A stretch of 64,000 nucleotides of DNA from positions 97,871-161,870 of the forward strand of contig CAIKVH010000070.1 in the NCBI GenBank assembly GCA_903830725.1, given 5' to 3'. A program made the position numbers and the translations under genes. The DNA is from an uncultured Burkholderiales bacterium. Its GTDB lineage: Bacteria; Pseudomonadota; Gammaproteobacteria; Burkholderiales; Burkholderiaceae_C. Of this stretch, positions 29,063-37,130 are shown piece by piece (positions within the stretch are counted from its first letter, which is position 1; the number at the start of each line of letters is the position of its first letter). The notes beneath the pieces are model-generated. The model saw only the letters and a program-made list of their open reading frames with translations, was not told the DNA's origin and searched no databases.

Positions 29063-29434
29063 ATGGCACACAAAAAGAGCACAACTCCGAACAGGGGCTT
29101 TCGGGTCGCCGACCAAATACAAAGAGATTTGGCGGAGTTGATTGCGCGTGAGTTAAAAGATCCGAGAGTTGGCATGGTCACTATTCAAGCGGTTGAAGTG
29201 ACGCCTGATTATTCACACGCAAAGGTTTTTTTTAGCGTTTTAGGGAGCGATCCTAAGTTGGCCCTAGAGGGGCTTAGTCAGGCTGCTGGTTTTTTGCGTA
29301 ACTTACTTTTCAAGAAGTTACACATTCACACCGTCCCAACGCTTCACTTCGTGTACGACCAAACGCCTGAGAGAGCGGCGGATATGAACTCATTAATTGC
29401 TAAAGCAGTTTCGGTTCGTGCCTTGGATGACTAA
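29063..29434 (+). CDS. rbfA: 30S ribosome-binding factor RbfA
   Basis: The 123-residue protein has the RbfA KH-like fold: [27 protein letters not shown] at its start region and a C-terminal [15 protein letters not shown]. It acts late in 16S 5' end maturation and cold adaptation. It lies 24 bases after infB and two bases before the truB GTG start. Confidence 0.95.
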   Translation: MAHKKSTTPNRGFRVADQIQRDLAELIARELKDPRVGMVTIQAVEVTPDYSHAKVFFSVLGSDPKLALEGLSQAAGFLRNLLFKKLHIHTVPTLHFVYDQTPERAADMNSLIAKAVSVRALDD

Positions 29435-29436
29435 AG

Positions 29437-32286
29437 GTGATTGGAAATTCACAAATTGGGAGCGCTACTTCTGGACCCGCTGTGAATGGGTTGGGTACGA
29501 CAAAAAAATCTAAGCTTTCTTTGCACGGGGTACTGTTGCTGGATAAGCCGATCGGGTTGTCTAGCAACGATGCTTTGCAAAAAGTTAAAAGACTTTTAAG
29601 GGCTGAGAAGGCGGGGCACACAGGAACTTTGGATCCCTTGGCAACAGGTGTTTTGCCAATTTGTTTTGGTGCTGCAACAAAATTTAGTCAATTGCATTTG
29701 GATGCAGATAAAACATACGAGGCCATTGCAATTTTGGGGGTGAAGACCTCAACGGGAGATTCAGAAGGAGAGGTCATACAACGAAGAGCGGTGAATGTTA
29801 GTGGACAGCAACTTAGTGAGGTTGCGAATCTGTTCACTGGTTCTTTGCAGCAAATACCGCCCATGTACAGTGCACTCAAAAAAGAGGGGCGCGCACTGTA
29901 TGAGTATGCCAGGGAAGGTATTGAAGTAGAGAGGGCGCCTCGAAACATCGTTGTGCACTCTTTATCCGTTGAGGATTTAGGTGTGACTGCACAAAGTGAG
30001 GACAAGACTCACGCGGGGGAGAGAAAGATTTCGATTCGTGTTCGTTGCAGTAAGGGAACTTACATACGAACGCTTGCTGAAGACATTGGAGAGGCACTCG
30101 GTTGCGGGGCCTCCCTCATCGCGCTACGTAGGACTGCTACGGGCGATTTTGATGAGTCAAGTTGCTTTACCTTGGATGCGCTTAGTCAAATGGATCCGAG
30201 TGAAATACTCAAGCTAATTATGGCACCTGAGGTTTTACTTGCAGATCACATGGTGGTTGAGTTGGATCCAAGTGAAGCGGGTAAATTTTTGTCAGGGATG
30301 AGACGCAGGGGTGATTGGCCAAACTGCGAGAAGGTGGCCGTATACGGATCAAGTCCGCGAGCCTTACTTGGAACAGCTCATGTTGTTGGGGGGGAGTTGA
30401 TCTCCCAGCGGCTCTTAAATGTGAATGAAATTCAAACTATCTTAGATCAAACTTTAGAGAAAAAAATGACACGTCAAATTAGAAACATCGCAATCATCGC
30501 CCACGTTGACCACGGTAAAACCACGATGGTTGATCAATTGTTACGCCAATCGGGCACTTTCGCAGAGCACGAGAAAGTGGTGGATACTGTGATGGACAAT
30601 AACGCCATCGAGCGCGAGCGCGGTATTACTATTTTGGCCAAGAACTGTGCGGTAAGTTGGGAAGGCACTCACATTAATATTGTGGATACGCCTGGACACG
30701 CGGACTTTGGTGGAGAAGTAGAACGTGCATTGTCCATGGTGGATGGAGTTGTGCTCTTAATTGACGCGCAAGAGGGGCCTATGCCACAAACACGATTTGT
30801 GACTAAGAAGGCATTAGCACTTGGACTGCGTCCAATTTTGGTTGTGAATAAAGTTGATAAGCCTGGGGCGCGTCCTGATTTTGTTGTAAATGCGGCTTTT
30901 GATTTGTTTGACAAACTTGGTGCAACCGACGAACAACTTGACTTCCCCGTGGTTTATGCCTCGGGGATCAATGGTTGGTCTTCACTAGAGGAGGGCACGC
31001 CAGGTGAGCAGTGGGGACCAGATATGTCTGCACTTTTCAATACAGTTCTTAAGCACGTGCCTGCTCAAAAAGGGGATCCCAGTGCACCGCTTCAATTGCA
31101 AATTTCTGCGCTTGATTTCTCGACCTTCGTTGGCCGTATTGGTGTGGGCCGGATTAGTCAAGGTACGATTAAGCCTATGATGGATGTCGTCGTGATGGAG
31201 GGTCCTGAGGGCAAGCCAGTTAAAGGACGTATCAATCAAGTCTTAACATTCCAAGGTTTAGAGCGCGTTCAAGCGACACAAGCTGGGCCAGGTGACATTG
31301 TTTTAATTAACGGAATTACTGATATCGGTATTGGTGTGACGATCACAGATCCTTTGAATCCAGCTCCACTGCCGATGCTCAAAGTCGATGAGCCGACCCT
31401 GACCATGAACTTTTGCGTTAACACTAGCCCCTTGGCTGGTCGTGAAGGTAAGTTTGTGACCAGCCGTCAGATATGGGACCGCTTGCAAAAAGAGTTACAA
31501 CATAACGTTGCGTTGCGTGTTAAGGAAACTGACGAAGAAGGTGTCTTTGAGGTAATGGGACGCGGAGAACTTCACTTGACTATTCTTTTAGAGAATATGC
31601 GCCGTGAAGGCTACGAGTTAGCTGTATCTAAACCGCGCGTGGTGTACCGTGATGTGAACGGTGAGCGCCATGAGCCAATTGAGCTTGTGACAGCCGACAT
31701 TGAAGAGCAGCACCAAGGCGGTGTTATGCAAGCCCTTGGTGAGCGCAAGGGAGAGCTTGTCAATATGGAACCTGATGGACGCGGGCGTGTGCGTTTAGAG
31801 TACCGTATTCCTGCTCGTGGATTGATTGGCTTCTCTAACGAGTTCTTGAACCTGACTCGTGGCTCTGGTTTGATATCAAACATCTTTGATAGTTATGAGG
31901 CTCATAAAGGTGAAATCGGTGGTCGTAAGAATGGTGTTTTGATTTCCATGGATGATGGAGAGATCTTTACTTACGCACTGGGTAAATTAGACGACCGTGG
32001 ACGTATGTTTGTTAGGGCCAATGACCCTGTTTACGAGGGGATGATTGTTGGTATTCACAGTCGCGATAATGACTTAGTTGTTAACGCAACGCGGACCAAG
32101 CAGTTAACTAACTTTAGGGTCTCTGGCAAAGAAGACGCTATCAAAATTACTCCCCCCATTGAATTAACCCTGGAATACGGCGTTGAGTTTATTGAGGATG
32201 ATGAGTTGGTTGAGATTACGCCTAAGAGTGTTCGTTTGCGCAAGCGCTACTTAAAAGAGCACGAGCGCAAGAAAAACAAGTCCTAA
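29437..32286 (+). CDS. truB-typA: Fused open frame: tRNA pseudouridine(55) synthase TruB + GTPase TypA/BipA
   Basis: One uninterrupted 949-codon frame joins two proteins that are normally separate. Residues 1-343 are TruB: KPIGLSSNDALQKVKRLL, catalytic Asp in GHTGTLDPLATGVLP, and a KGTYIRTLAEDIGEALG segment, with a C-terminal PUA-like tail. Residues 344-949 are full-length TypA/BipA (606 residues, the usual size) with AHVDHGKTTMVDQLLR, DTPGHADFGGEVERAL and NKVDKPGARPDF. No stop lies between them. The start is GTG, two bases after rbfA. Either a real bifunctional protein is made, or TypA also starts internally at ATG 30466. A sequencing error that removed the truB stop is a possible artefact. 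Confidence 0.85.
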   Translation: MIGNSQIGSATSGPAVNGLGTTKKSKLSLHGVLLLDKPIGLSSNDALQKVKRLLRAEKAGHTGTLDPLATGVLPICFGAATKFSQLHLDADKTYEAIAILGVKTSTGDSEGEVIQRRAVNVSGQQLSEVANLFTGSLQQIPPMYSALKKEGRALYEYAREGIEVERAPRNIVVHSLSVEDLGVTAQSEDKTHAGERKISIRVRCSKGTYIRTLAEDIGEALGCGASLIALRRTATGDFDESSCFTLDALSQMDPSEILKLIMAPEVLLADHMVVELDPSEAGKFLSGMRRRGDWPNCEKVAVYGSSPRALLGTAHVVGGELISQRLLNVNEIQTILDQTLEKKMTRQIRNIAIIAHVDHGKTTMVDQLLRQSGTFAEHEKVVDTVMDNNAIERERGITILAKNCAVSWEGTHINIVDTPGHADFGGEVERALSMVDGVVLLIDAQEGPMPQTRFVTKKALALGLRPILVVNKVDKPGARPDFVVNAAFDLFDKLGATDEQLDFPVVYASGINGWSSLEEGTPGEQWGPDMSALFNTVLKHVPAQKGDPSAPLQLQISALDFSTFVGRIGVGRISQGTIKPMMDVVVMEGPEGKPVKGRINQVLTFQGLERVQATQAGPGDIVLINGITDIGIGVTITDPLNPAPLPMLKVDEPTLTMNFCVNTSPLAGREGKFVTSRQIWDRLQKELQHNVALRVKETDEEGVFEVMGRGELHLTILLENMRREGYELAVSKPRVVYRDVNGERHEPIELVTADIEEQHQGGVMQALGERKGELVNMEPDGRGRVRLEYRIPARGLIGFSNEFLNLTRGSGLISNIFDSYEAHKGEIGGRKNGVLISMDDGEIFTYALGKLDDRGRMFVRANDPVYEGMIVGIHSRDNDLVVNATRTKQLTNFRVSGKEDAIKITPPIELTLEYGVEFIEDDELVEITPKSVRLRKRYLKEHERKKNKS
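30466..32286 (+). CDS. typA: TypA/BipA translational GTPase (possible separate product by internal start)
   Basis: The ATG at 30466 begins MTRQIRNIAIIAHVDHGKTT, exactly the usual TypA N-terminus, and is in frame with truB. The bases before it (TTAGAGAAAAAA) offer only a weak AGAG ribosome binding site. TypA binds the ribosome and acts in 50S assembly and stress or cold adaptation. GTPase motifs, domains II, III, V and the TypA C-terminal domain (NEFLNLTRGSGLISN; KEDAIKITPPIELTLE) are complete. Downstream, a short hairpin with T-run may end the transcript. Confidence 0.6.
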   Translation: MTRQIRNIAIIAHVDHGKTTMVDQLLRQSGTFAEHEKVVDTVMDNNAIERERGITILAKNCAVSWEGTHINIVDTPGHADFGGEVERALSMVDGVVLLIDAQEGPMPQTRFVTKKALALGLRPILVVNKVDKPGARPDFVVNAAFDLFDKLGATDEQLDFPVVYASGINGWSSLEEGTPGEQWGPDMSALFNTVLKHVPAQKGDPSAPLQLQISALDFSTFVGRIGVGRISQGTIKPMMDVVVMEGPEGKPVKGRINQVLTFQGLERVQATQAGPGDIVLINGITDIGIGVTITDPLNPAPLPMLKVDEPTLTMNFCVNTSPLAGREGKFVTSRQIWDRLQKELQHNVALRVKETDEEGVFEVMGRGELHLTILLENMRREGYELAVSKPRVVYRDVNGERHEPIELVTADIEEQHQGGVMQALGERKGELVNMEPDGRGRVRLEYRIPARGLIGFSNEFLNLTRGSGLISNIFDSYEAHKGEIGGRKNGVLISMDDGEIFTYALGKLDDRGRMFVRANDPVYEGMIVGIHSRDNDLVVNATRTKQLTNFRVSGKEDAIKITPPIELTLEYGVEFIEDDELVEITPKSVRLRKRYLKEHERKKNKS

Positions 32287-32308
32287 TCCATTTAGAGCTT
32301 GGATTTTT
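32285..32308 (+). terminator. Possible terminator after truB-typA
   Basis: AATCCA pairs with TGGATT (six base pairs, nine-base loop) and runs into five T. The stem is short, so termination may be partial; rlmB follows on the same strand. Confidence 0.4.
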
Positions 32309-32403
32309 CCCATTAGAGATGCTTCACTCGGTCCTCCAACCGGGTTGTCGTGTCTCTGATTTCGCTTCTAGCTTCAGTTATATTTTCTCTCCATAAGTTG
32401 GCT

Positions 32404-33156
32404 ATGGCATCAGCACCTAAAGTACTCTTTGGTTTTCACGCAGTTAGCGTACGACTTAAAACGCATCCAAAATCTGTGATTGAGGTCTATGTAGATCCCT
32501 CACGACGTGACGCGAGGATGCGTCAATTTGTTGAAAAAGCAAAGGAGGCTGGGGTCAGAATTATTGAAGCCGATGGCTTGAGACTGACTAAACTGAGCTC
32601 AAGTCATGGACACCAAGGGGTAGTTGCGCTTGCGGAGATCATCAATACTCAAAATAGTTTAGACGAGCTTTTGGAGAGCTTAGATTCATCGTCTGCACCG
32701 CTGCTCCTCGTTTTAGACGGCGTAACGGACCCGCATAATTTAGGCGCGTGTTTGCGGGTGGCCGATGGCGCCGGCGCGCACGCGGTTATTGCACCCAAGG
32801 ATCACGCTGTTGGAATCAATGCAACCGTCTCCAAGGTGGCGAGTGGCGCGGCGGAGACCGTACCATACTTTATGGTGACTAACTTAGCCAGAACCATTGG
32901 TGAATTGAAGGAGCGCCAAATTTGGATTGTCGGCGCAAGTGACGAAGCTACGACAACACTTTATCAAGCCGATTTGAAGGGGCCTCTTGCCATAGTGCTT
33001 GGGGCTGAAGGTTCAGGGCTTAGGCAGTTGACCAAAAAATCTTGTGATGTTCTGGTCCAAATTCCAATGTTAGGCGCTGTTGAGAGTTTAAACGTCTCGG
33101 TGGCAAGCGGTATTTGTTTATATGAGTCGGTTCGTCAAAGGGGCTTGTCGATTTAA
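32404..33156 (+). CDS. rlmB: 23S rRNA (guanosine-2'-O-)-methyltransferase RlmB (SpoU family)
   Basis: The 250-residue protein begins KVLFGFHAVSVRL, the RlmB substrate-binding domain, and has the three SpoU/TrmH motifs: LDGVTDPHNLGACLRVADG, IVLGAEGSGLR and IPMLGAVESLNVSVASGI. It methylates G2251 of 23S rRNA in the peptidyl-transferase centre. I chose the ATG at 32404; a frame starting at 32350 adds 18 residues not seen in the family. Confidence 0.93.
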   Translation: MASAPKVLFGFHAVSVRLKTHPKSVIEVYVDPSRRDARMRQFVEKAKEAGVRIIEADGLRLTKLSSSHGHQGVVALAEIINTQNSLDELLESLDSSSAPLLLVLDGVTDPHNLGACLRVADGAGAHAVIAPKDHAVGINATVSKVASGAAETVPYFMVTNLARTIGELKERQIWIVGASDEATTTLYQADLKGPLAIVLGAEGSGLRQLTKKSCDVLVQIPMLGAVESLNVSVASGICLYESVRQRGLSI

Positions 33157-33181
33157 GATTGAATGGATGGATCCCCACCAT

Positions 33182-34918
33182 TTAGGTGCTTTTTGGTGTG
33201 TACCCCGGATTATTTTCTACCCCTAATATGTTGGGTGAATCTAATTTAAGTGGCTTAACGATTTTTAAATCCTTTAGATATTCGCTCATCAAATCCCATA
33301 TGGGTTGTTCCTCCTGAGCGCTTGCATTTTCAGATACCGGAGCCCATCCGGCAACCCGGTAAAGTTTATTAGGGTCTAAAGTCTTGCCCTTTAGCGATAG
33401 ATTTGTGATTCTTCGCCCCATATTTTCCTGCGGATCTATCGTGTATTCAAGTCCGCCAACTCGCACCATGTCGCCGCCTTGCTGGTAGTAAGGGTCGGCA
33501 TTGAATAAATTATCTGCAACGTCCTCTAGAATATTTTTAATGGTCAAACCACTGATCTTGTTTAATGTTGTCCTGGGGTAAGTGATTGCAGTTTGACTCA
33601 TCATGTCTTCATAAGTAATAGATTGATTGGGTAGTAACGTCGTTCCCCATCGAAACCCAGGAGATAAAGCAATCTCTGCATCTTTAATTGCAAGTAAACC
33701 GTTCAATATTAATTGATCAAAGGTTCCGTTGAAAGTACCCCGTCTATATAAGAGTTCATCCGTGTGGGCAAGCGTCTCGCTCAAAATAGACTGATATGGG
33801 GCTCTATAACTTTGAATAAGGGAGGACATCTCTGGGTCCGCAGGGATCAAATTTGAGAAGACGGGTAATAACTTGTATTGGAAGCCGAGGACGCGTTTAC
33901 CTTTTACTTGGAAGTCTAGAACGCCGAGAAACTTACCGTTTGAGCCTGCATTCGTGACCAGAGTCGTGCCCCCCGGATTAGACACCTTAACTGGGGTAGG
34001 AACTCCGTCATGAGTGTGTCCCCCCAAAATGGCGTCTAAACCGCTTACTCTGCTCGCCAGTTTTAAATCAACATCCATTCCGTTGTGGGATAAAAGTACT
34101 ACGACTGAGGCTCCTTTATTTCTGACCTCATTGATGGTTTTTTGCAAATTCTCCTCTTGTATGCCAAATGTCCAATCTGGTACAAAACGGGCGGGGTGAG
34201 CAATTGGGGTGTAAGGAAAGGCTTGCCCGATGATTGCTACCAAGACCCCGTTCATGGGCTTTAGAACATAGGGTTCAAAAACAGGATCTCCAAAATCACG
34301 AGTTCTAATGTTTTGGGCGATAAAGGATACTTTGTCTTTAAAGTCGTTCTTGATGATCTCATTAACCCTTTGCTCGCCCAGGGTCATCTCCCAGTGTGCA
34401 GTCATGACATCTACGCCCAGTTTTAGGCTCGCGGCAACCATGTCTTGAGCTTGTGTCCAAAGCGCAGTCGCAGACCCCTGCCAGGTATCCCCACCGTCTA
34501 AGAGCAATGCATCCTTTCGTGTGGATCTAAGAGCTTGAATGAGTGTAGATAAATGCGCGAATCCTCCAACCTTACCGTAGTGATGGGCGCTTGCGCTGAA
34601 GTTAAGATGGGTGAAGGCATGAGCTTCTTTAGAGTTGGGTTTGAATCCGTAATAGTTCAATAAACGCTCCCCAACCAAGTGGGGGGGGGTACCTAAGTGT
34701 TTACCTATGCCTAAATTTATACTGGGTTCTCTAAAGTGGACCGGTAGGAGTTGAGCGTGTGAATCTGTAAAGTGAAGAAGATGGACATTGCCATAGACGG
34801 GAACATCATAGAAACGATCAGCAGACTTTTGCGCAGCATGGGTCTGGGCTTGAAGTGTCATACCCCCAGCACTAGCAATGCCAAGTAGATGCAAAAAATT
34901 ACGTCTTCCTAAACTCAT
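33182..34918 (-). CDS. soxB: Thiosulfohydrolase SoxB
   Basis: The 578-residue protein starts with a Tat-type signal (GRRNFLHLLGIASAGG) and matches SoxB: LLHFTDSHAQLLPVHFREP, YYGFKPNSKEAHAFTHLNF, GGFAHLSTLIQ, LLLDGGDTWQGS, GVDVMTAHWEMT and ILGGHTHDG, which include the dimanganese ligands and 5'-nucleotidase-like core. SoxB hydrolyses the sulfate group from a SoxY-bound cysteine persulfide sulfonate in the periplasm. No soxXYZACD gene is in the window, so it is an orphan here. A run of nine C (coding strand) lies near residue 77. Confidence 0.9.
   Translation of the reverse strand: MSLGRRNFLHLLGIASAGGMTLQAQTHAAQKSADRFYDVPVYGNVHLLHFTDSHAQLLPVHFREPSINLGIGKHLGTPPHLVGERLLNYYGFKPNSKEAHAFTHLNFSASAHHYGKVGGFAHLSTLIQALRSTRKDALLLDGGDTWQGSATALWTQAQDMVAASLKLGVDVMTAHWEMTLGEQRVNEIIKNDFKDKVSFIAQNIRTRDFGDPVFEPYVLKPMNGVLVAIIGQAFPYTPIAHPARFVPDWTFGIQEENLQKTINEVRNKGASVVVLLSHNGMDVDLKLASRVSGLDAILGGHTHDGVPTPVKVSNPGGTTLVTNAGSNGKFLGVLDFQVKGKRVLGFQYKLLPVFSNLIPADPEMSSLIQSYRAPYQSILSETLAHTDELLYRRGTFNGTFDQLILNGLLAIKDAEIALSPGFRWGTTLLPNQSITYEDMMSQTAITYPRTTLNKISGLTIKNILEDVADNLFNADPYYQQGGDMVRVGGLEYTIDPQENMGRRITNLSLKGKTLDPNKLYRVAGWAPVSENASAQEEQPIWDLMSEYLKDLKIVKPLKLDSPNILGVENNPGYTPKST
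34681..34689 (-). repeat. Homopolymer of nine G (+ strand) within soxB
   Basis: Nine consecutive G on the + strand encode Thr-Pro-Pro-His (ACC CCC CCC CCA-type reading) near the SoxB N-terminus. Tracts of this length are prone to slippage, which would frameshift the gene early. Confidence 0.8.
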
Positions 34919-34988
34919 AATCAGTCTAATAGTTAATAATAGAGGGTAATGTTAATTAAATTAAACTATTTTTATCGAGGATCATACT

Positions 34989-35444
34989 TTGAAATACATG
35001 CCTAAAACATTTGCAACTTTATTATCAATTACATTGCTTTGCACTGTTATCCAAGTCCAAGCGCAAACTTCGACTGGCAATACATCTAGTGTAGCCATCA
35101 ATGAATTACAGAAAATTGATACCGTTGTTGGAACTGGAGCCGAGGCACGATCAGGAGCAGGCGTAAGCGTCCACTATACGGGTTGGCTTTACGAGGCCAG
35201 TGCCCCAGCTCACAAGGGCAAGAAGTTTGATAGCTCCCTTGACCGCGGACAGCCCTTTAGCTTTCCTTTGGGCGGTGGTAGGGTCATTCGGGGCTGGGAT
35301 GAGGGAGTCGCAGGGATGAAAGTGGGGGGGAAGCGCACTTTGGTGATCCCTCCTCAAATGGGCTACGGCGAACGCGGCGCTGGCAACGTCATTCCCCCCA
35401 ACGCAACACTGATTTTTGACGTGGAATTGCTTGGCGTTCGCTAA
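34989..35444 (+). CDS. Periplasmic FKBP-type peptidyl-prolyl cis-trans isomerase
   Basis: The 151-residue protein has a Sec signal (cleavage after VQAQ) and one FKBP domain: [39 protein letters not shown], and [24 protein letters not shown], with the active-site aromatic and Asp residues present. It speeds proline isomerisation in exported proteins. The TTG start at 34989 has GAGGA seven bases upstream, better placed than for the ATG at 34998. It is divergent from soxB and convergent with a usp gene. Confidence 0.88.
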   Translation: MKYMPKTFATLLSITLLCTVIQVQAQTSTGNTSSVAINELQKIDTVVGTGAEARSGAGVSVHYTGWLYEASAPAHKGKKFDSSLDRGQPFSFPLGGGRVIRGWDEGVAGMKVGGKRTLVIPPQMGYGERGAGNVIPPNATLIFDVELLGVR

Positions 35445-35467
35445 ATCAAGGCGCTTAACTCTTTAAA

Positions 35468-35911
35468 TTACCTCAGCACGAGCACTGCAATATCAGAGTG
35501 AGTTAGTACCTGGAGGGTTTCGCTTCCTAGCAAAAGTCTGTTGATTCCATTTCGACCGTGAGAAGCCATGACGATTAAATCTACGTTTTTCTTGGTTGCA
35601 GTTTGAATGATTGCTTCAGACACAATGTTGGATTTAACGACCAATGTTTTTGCGTGCACTCCAGCCTTCTCTGCGTCCTTTTGAACTCTATCAACAATGA
35701 ATTGAGCTGAATCGGCGAGCTTGCCCATGAGCTCTATCTTTTGTTTCGCTGGAATAGAAAAGGAGCCATCAAATAGACTGTTCATAATTTTCGGAACAAC
35801 GTTAATTACTGTCAATTGTGAGCCCAATTCGCTGGCCAATTCGATAGCTTTATTTGTAGCCAACTTTGATAATGCTGATCCATCCGTTGCAACTAAGATA
35901 TGTTTGTACAT
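35468..35911 (-). CDS. Universal stress protein (UspA family)
   Basis: The 147-residue protein has the Usp fold with YKHILVATDGS at its start and the ATP-binding motif VMASHGRNGINRLLLGSET near residue 115. It is a paralogue of the usp at 36463 (both end in HSxxxVLVLR). I chose the ATG at 35911; ten more upstream codons are open. It belongs to a block of oxygen-limitation genes, where Usp proteins are commonly FNR controlled. Confidence 0.87.
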   Translation of the reverse strand: MYKHILVATDGSALSKLATNKAIELASELGSQLTVINVVPKIMNSLFDGSFSIPAKQKIELMGKLADSAQFIVDRVQKDAEKAGVHAKTLVVKSNIVSEAIIQTATKKNVDLIVMASHGRNGINRLLLGSETLQVLTHSDIAVLVLR

Positions 35912-36012
35912 TTGATTTTTCCTATTAAGTTTAAGTATCAATTTTATGAATTAAGTTTGAAAAGCAAAAAATATTAGAAAGACTGACTACAAATCAATTT
36001 GTATATCAGCCA

Positions 36013-36231
36013 TCATATTTTTGGGAATGAATTGCTTGCCTGTTGAGTGCTGATAGGTGATTCCTTGAAGTGATCGCTCAAAGGGCAAGGGTCATCGCTA
36101 AAGCATTCGTTAGCTCCAATGCACTCTGCCAGAGTTTGGTGCGTGTCCACGTCCTTATCCATTCGTGGGCAAAATTGAAATGCGGCACGAGTTTCTTTTG
36201 AGTTTTTTTCTTTATTTGATAAAGTATTCAC
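36013..36231 (-). CDS. Small Cys-rich hypothetical protein under an FNR-type site
   Basis: The 72-residue product has no signal or membrane helix and five Cys residues in the segment FQFCPRMDKDVDTHQTLAEC to PCPLSDHF, suggesting metal or Fe-S binding (inference). The GTG start has GGAG seven bases upstream. A perfect FNR-type palindrome lies at 36306-36319, with a TAAAGT -10-like element at 36278-36283 placed exactly as in class II FNR promoters. I do not recognise a named family. Confidence 0.6.
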   Translation of the reverse strand: MNTLSNKEKNSKETRAAFQFCPRMDKDVDTHQTLAECIGANECFSDDPCPLSDHFKESPISTQQASNSFPKI

Positions 36232-36305
36232 GACTGATCTCCTTCGTTGTTAAGCCTATTTGATTAGGCCTGCATATACTTTATTCCTCTCTTTTGGGGA
36301 GCGTA

Positions 36306-36319
36306 TTGATGTAGATCAA
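36306..36319 (-). promoter_or_regulatory. FNR-type binding site upstream of the small Cys-rich gene
   Basis: TTGATGTAGATCAA matches TTGAT-N4-ATCAA perfectly. Its centre is 32 bases from the centre of a TAAAGT -10-like element on the minus strand, the spacing of an activator site at -41.5. Confidence 0.75.
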
Positions 36320-36413
36320 TTAGTTTGAAAATCACGCTCGATAAGCGCATGAGCGCATAAGCCTATCAATGCCTAGCAGCTAAACCCTAGGGTGTACAAA
36401 TCAATGTACCAAT

Positions 36414-36444
36414 AAAAAAGCGCTCAATTTACAGTGAGCGCTTT
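36414..36444 (-). terminator. Intrinsic terminator of usp (36463-36906)
   Basis: A perfect 10-bp stem (AAAGCGCTCA with TGAGCGCTTT, eight-base loop) lies just after the usp stop on the minus strand and is followed by a run of T (six A on the + strand). Confidence 0.85.
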
Positions 36445-36462
36445 GGGGGAGAAAGTTGAAAT

Positions 36463-36906
36463 CTACCGCAGGACCAATACGGGGACGTGCGAATGTGTAA
36501 GCACTTGAGTGGTTTCGCTTCCTAAAATAAGTCGTTTAATTCCGTTCCTACCGTGTGAGGTCATCACAACTAGATCCACTTTCCTTTTTTGAGCAAAAGA
36601 GACAATCGCCTCAGATATGATGTTTGCTTTCACAATGGCAGTAGAGATGGCAACGCCCTCTTTTTCACCTTGCTTTTGAACTTTGGCCAAGACAGAATTT
36701 GCTTCGTCTTCCCATTGCTTTTCAAGCATCATGATTTGCGCATTATCCAAAGGGATAGATCCTTCAAAATAGGTTTGTAGGTATCTGGGTATGACCTTTA
36801 GCGCAATTAATTCGGCATCAAGACTTTTAGCAAGTTCAATGGCACTTTTGATCCCTTTATTGGCAAGGGAGCTTCCATCTGTGGTAACCAAAATTTTCTT
36901 ATACAT
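36463..36906 (-). CDS. Universal stress protein (UspA family)
   Basis: The 147-residue protein has YKKILVTTDGSSLANKG at the start and the ATP-binding motif VMTSHGRNGIKRLILGSET near residue 115. It is a close paralogue of the usp at 35468. It is divergent from ccoI across a 224-base spacer with an FNR-type site at 37016-37029; a TATACA element on the minus strand (36989-36994) is close to the right distance for activation. A strong terminator follows. Confidence 0.88.
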   Translation of the reverse strand: MYKKILVTTDGSSLANKGIKSAIELAKSLDAELIALKVIPRYLQTYFEGSIPLDNAQIMMLEKQWEDEANSVLAKVQKQGEKEGVAISTAIVKANIISEAIVSFAQKRKVDLVVMTSHGRNGIKRLILGSETTQVLTHSHVPVLVLR

Positions 36907-37015
36907 AATCTATGTCCTTGTTTTGATTTGCGATGCATGTCAGCATTTGTGTGTACTTTCCCAATTGCACACTTCCGTACAATGCTAGTGTATAACCAGC
37001 AAAGCCTTTGCTTCC

Positions 37016-37029
37016 TTGACCTATGTCAA
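37016..37029. promoter_or_regulatory. FNR-type binding site between usp and ccoI
   Basis: TTGACCTATGTCAA is a symmetric variant of the FNR consensus (TTGAC-N4-GTCAA). It lies between divergent usp and ccoI and could serve both; the usp side has the better -10 match. Confidence 0.6.
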
Positions 37030-37130
37030 ATAGCTACCAATTCTACGGTGTTACCCTTTGGCTGCAACAAACGGTACTCAAAAAGATGTTGATTTTTGCT
37101 TCACTTCACCAGTTCCAAAAGGAATGATCC

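Noticed and set aside
28487..29122. 211-codon minus-strand open frame over the infB 3' end
   Set aside because: It spans the end of infB and start of rbfA in antisense, has no ribosome binding site and no recognisable domain.
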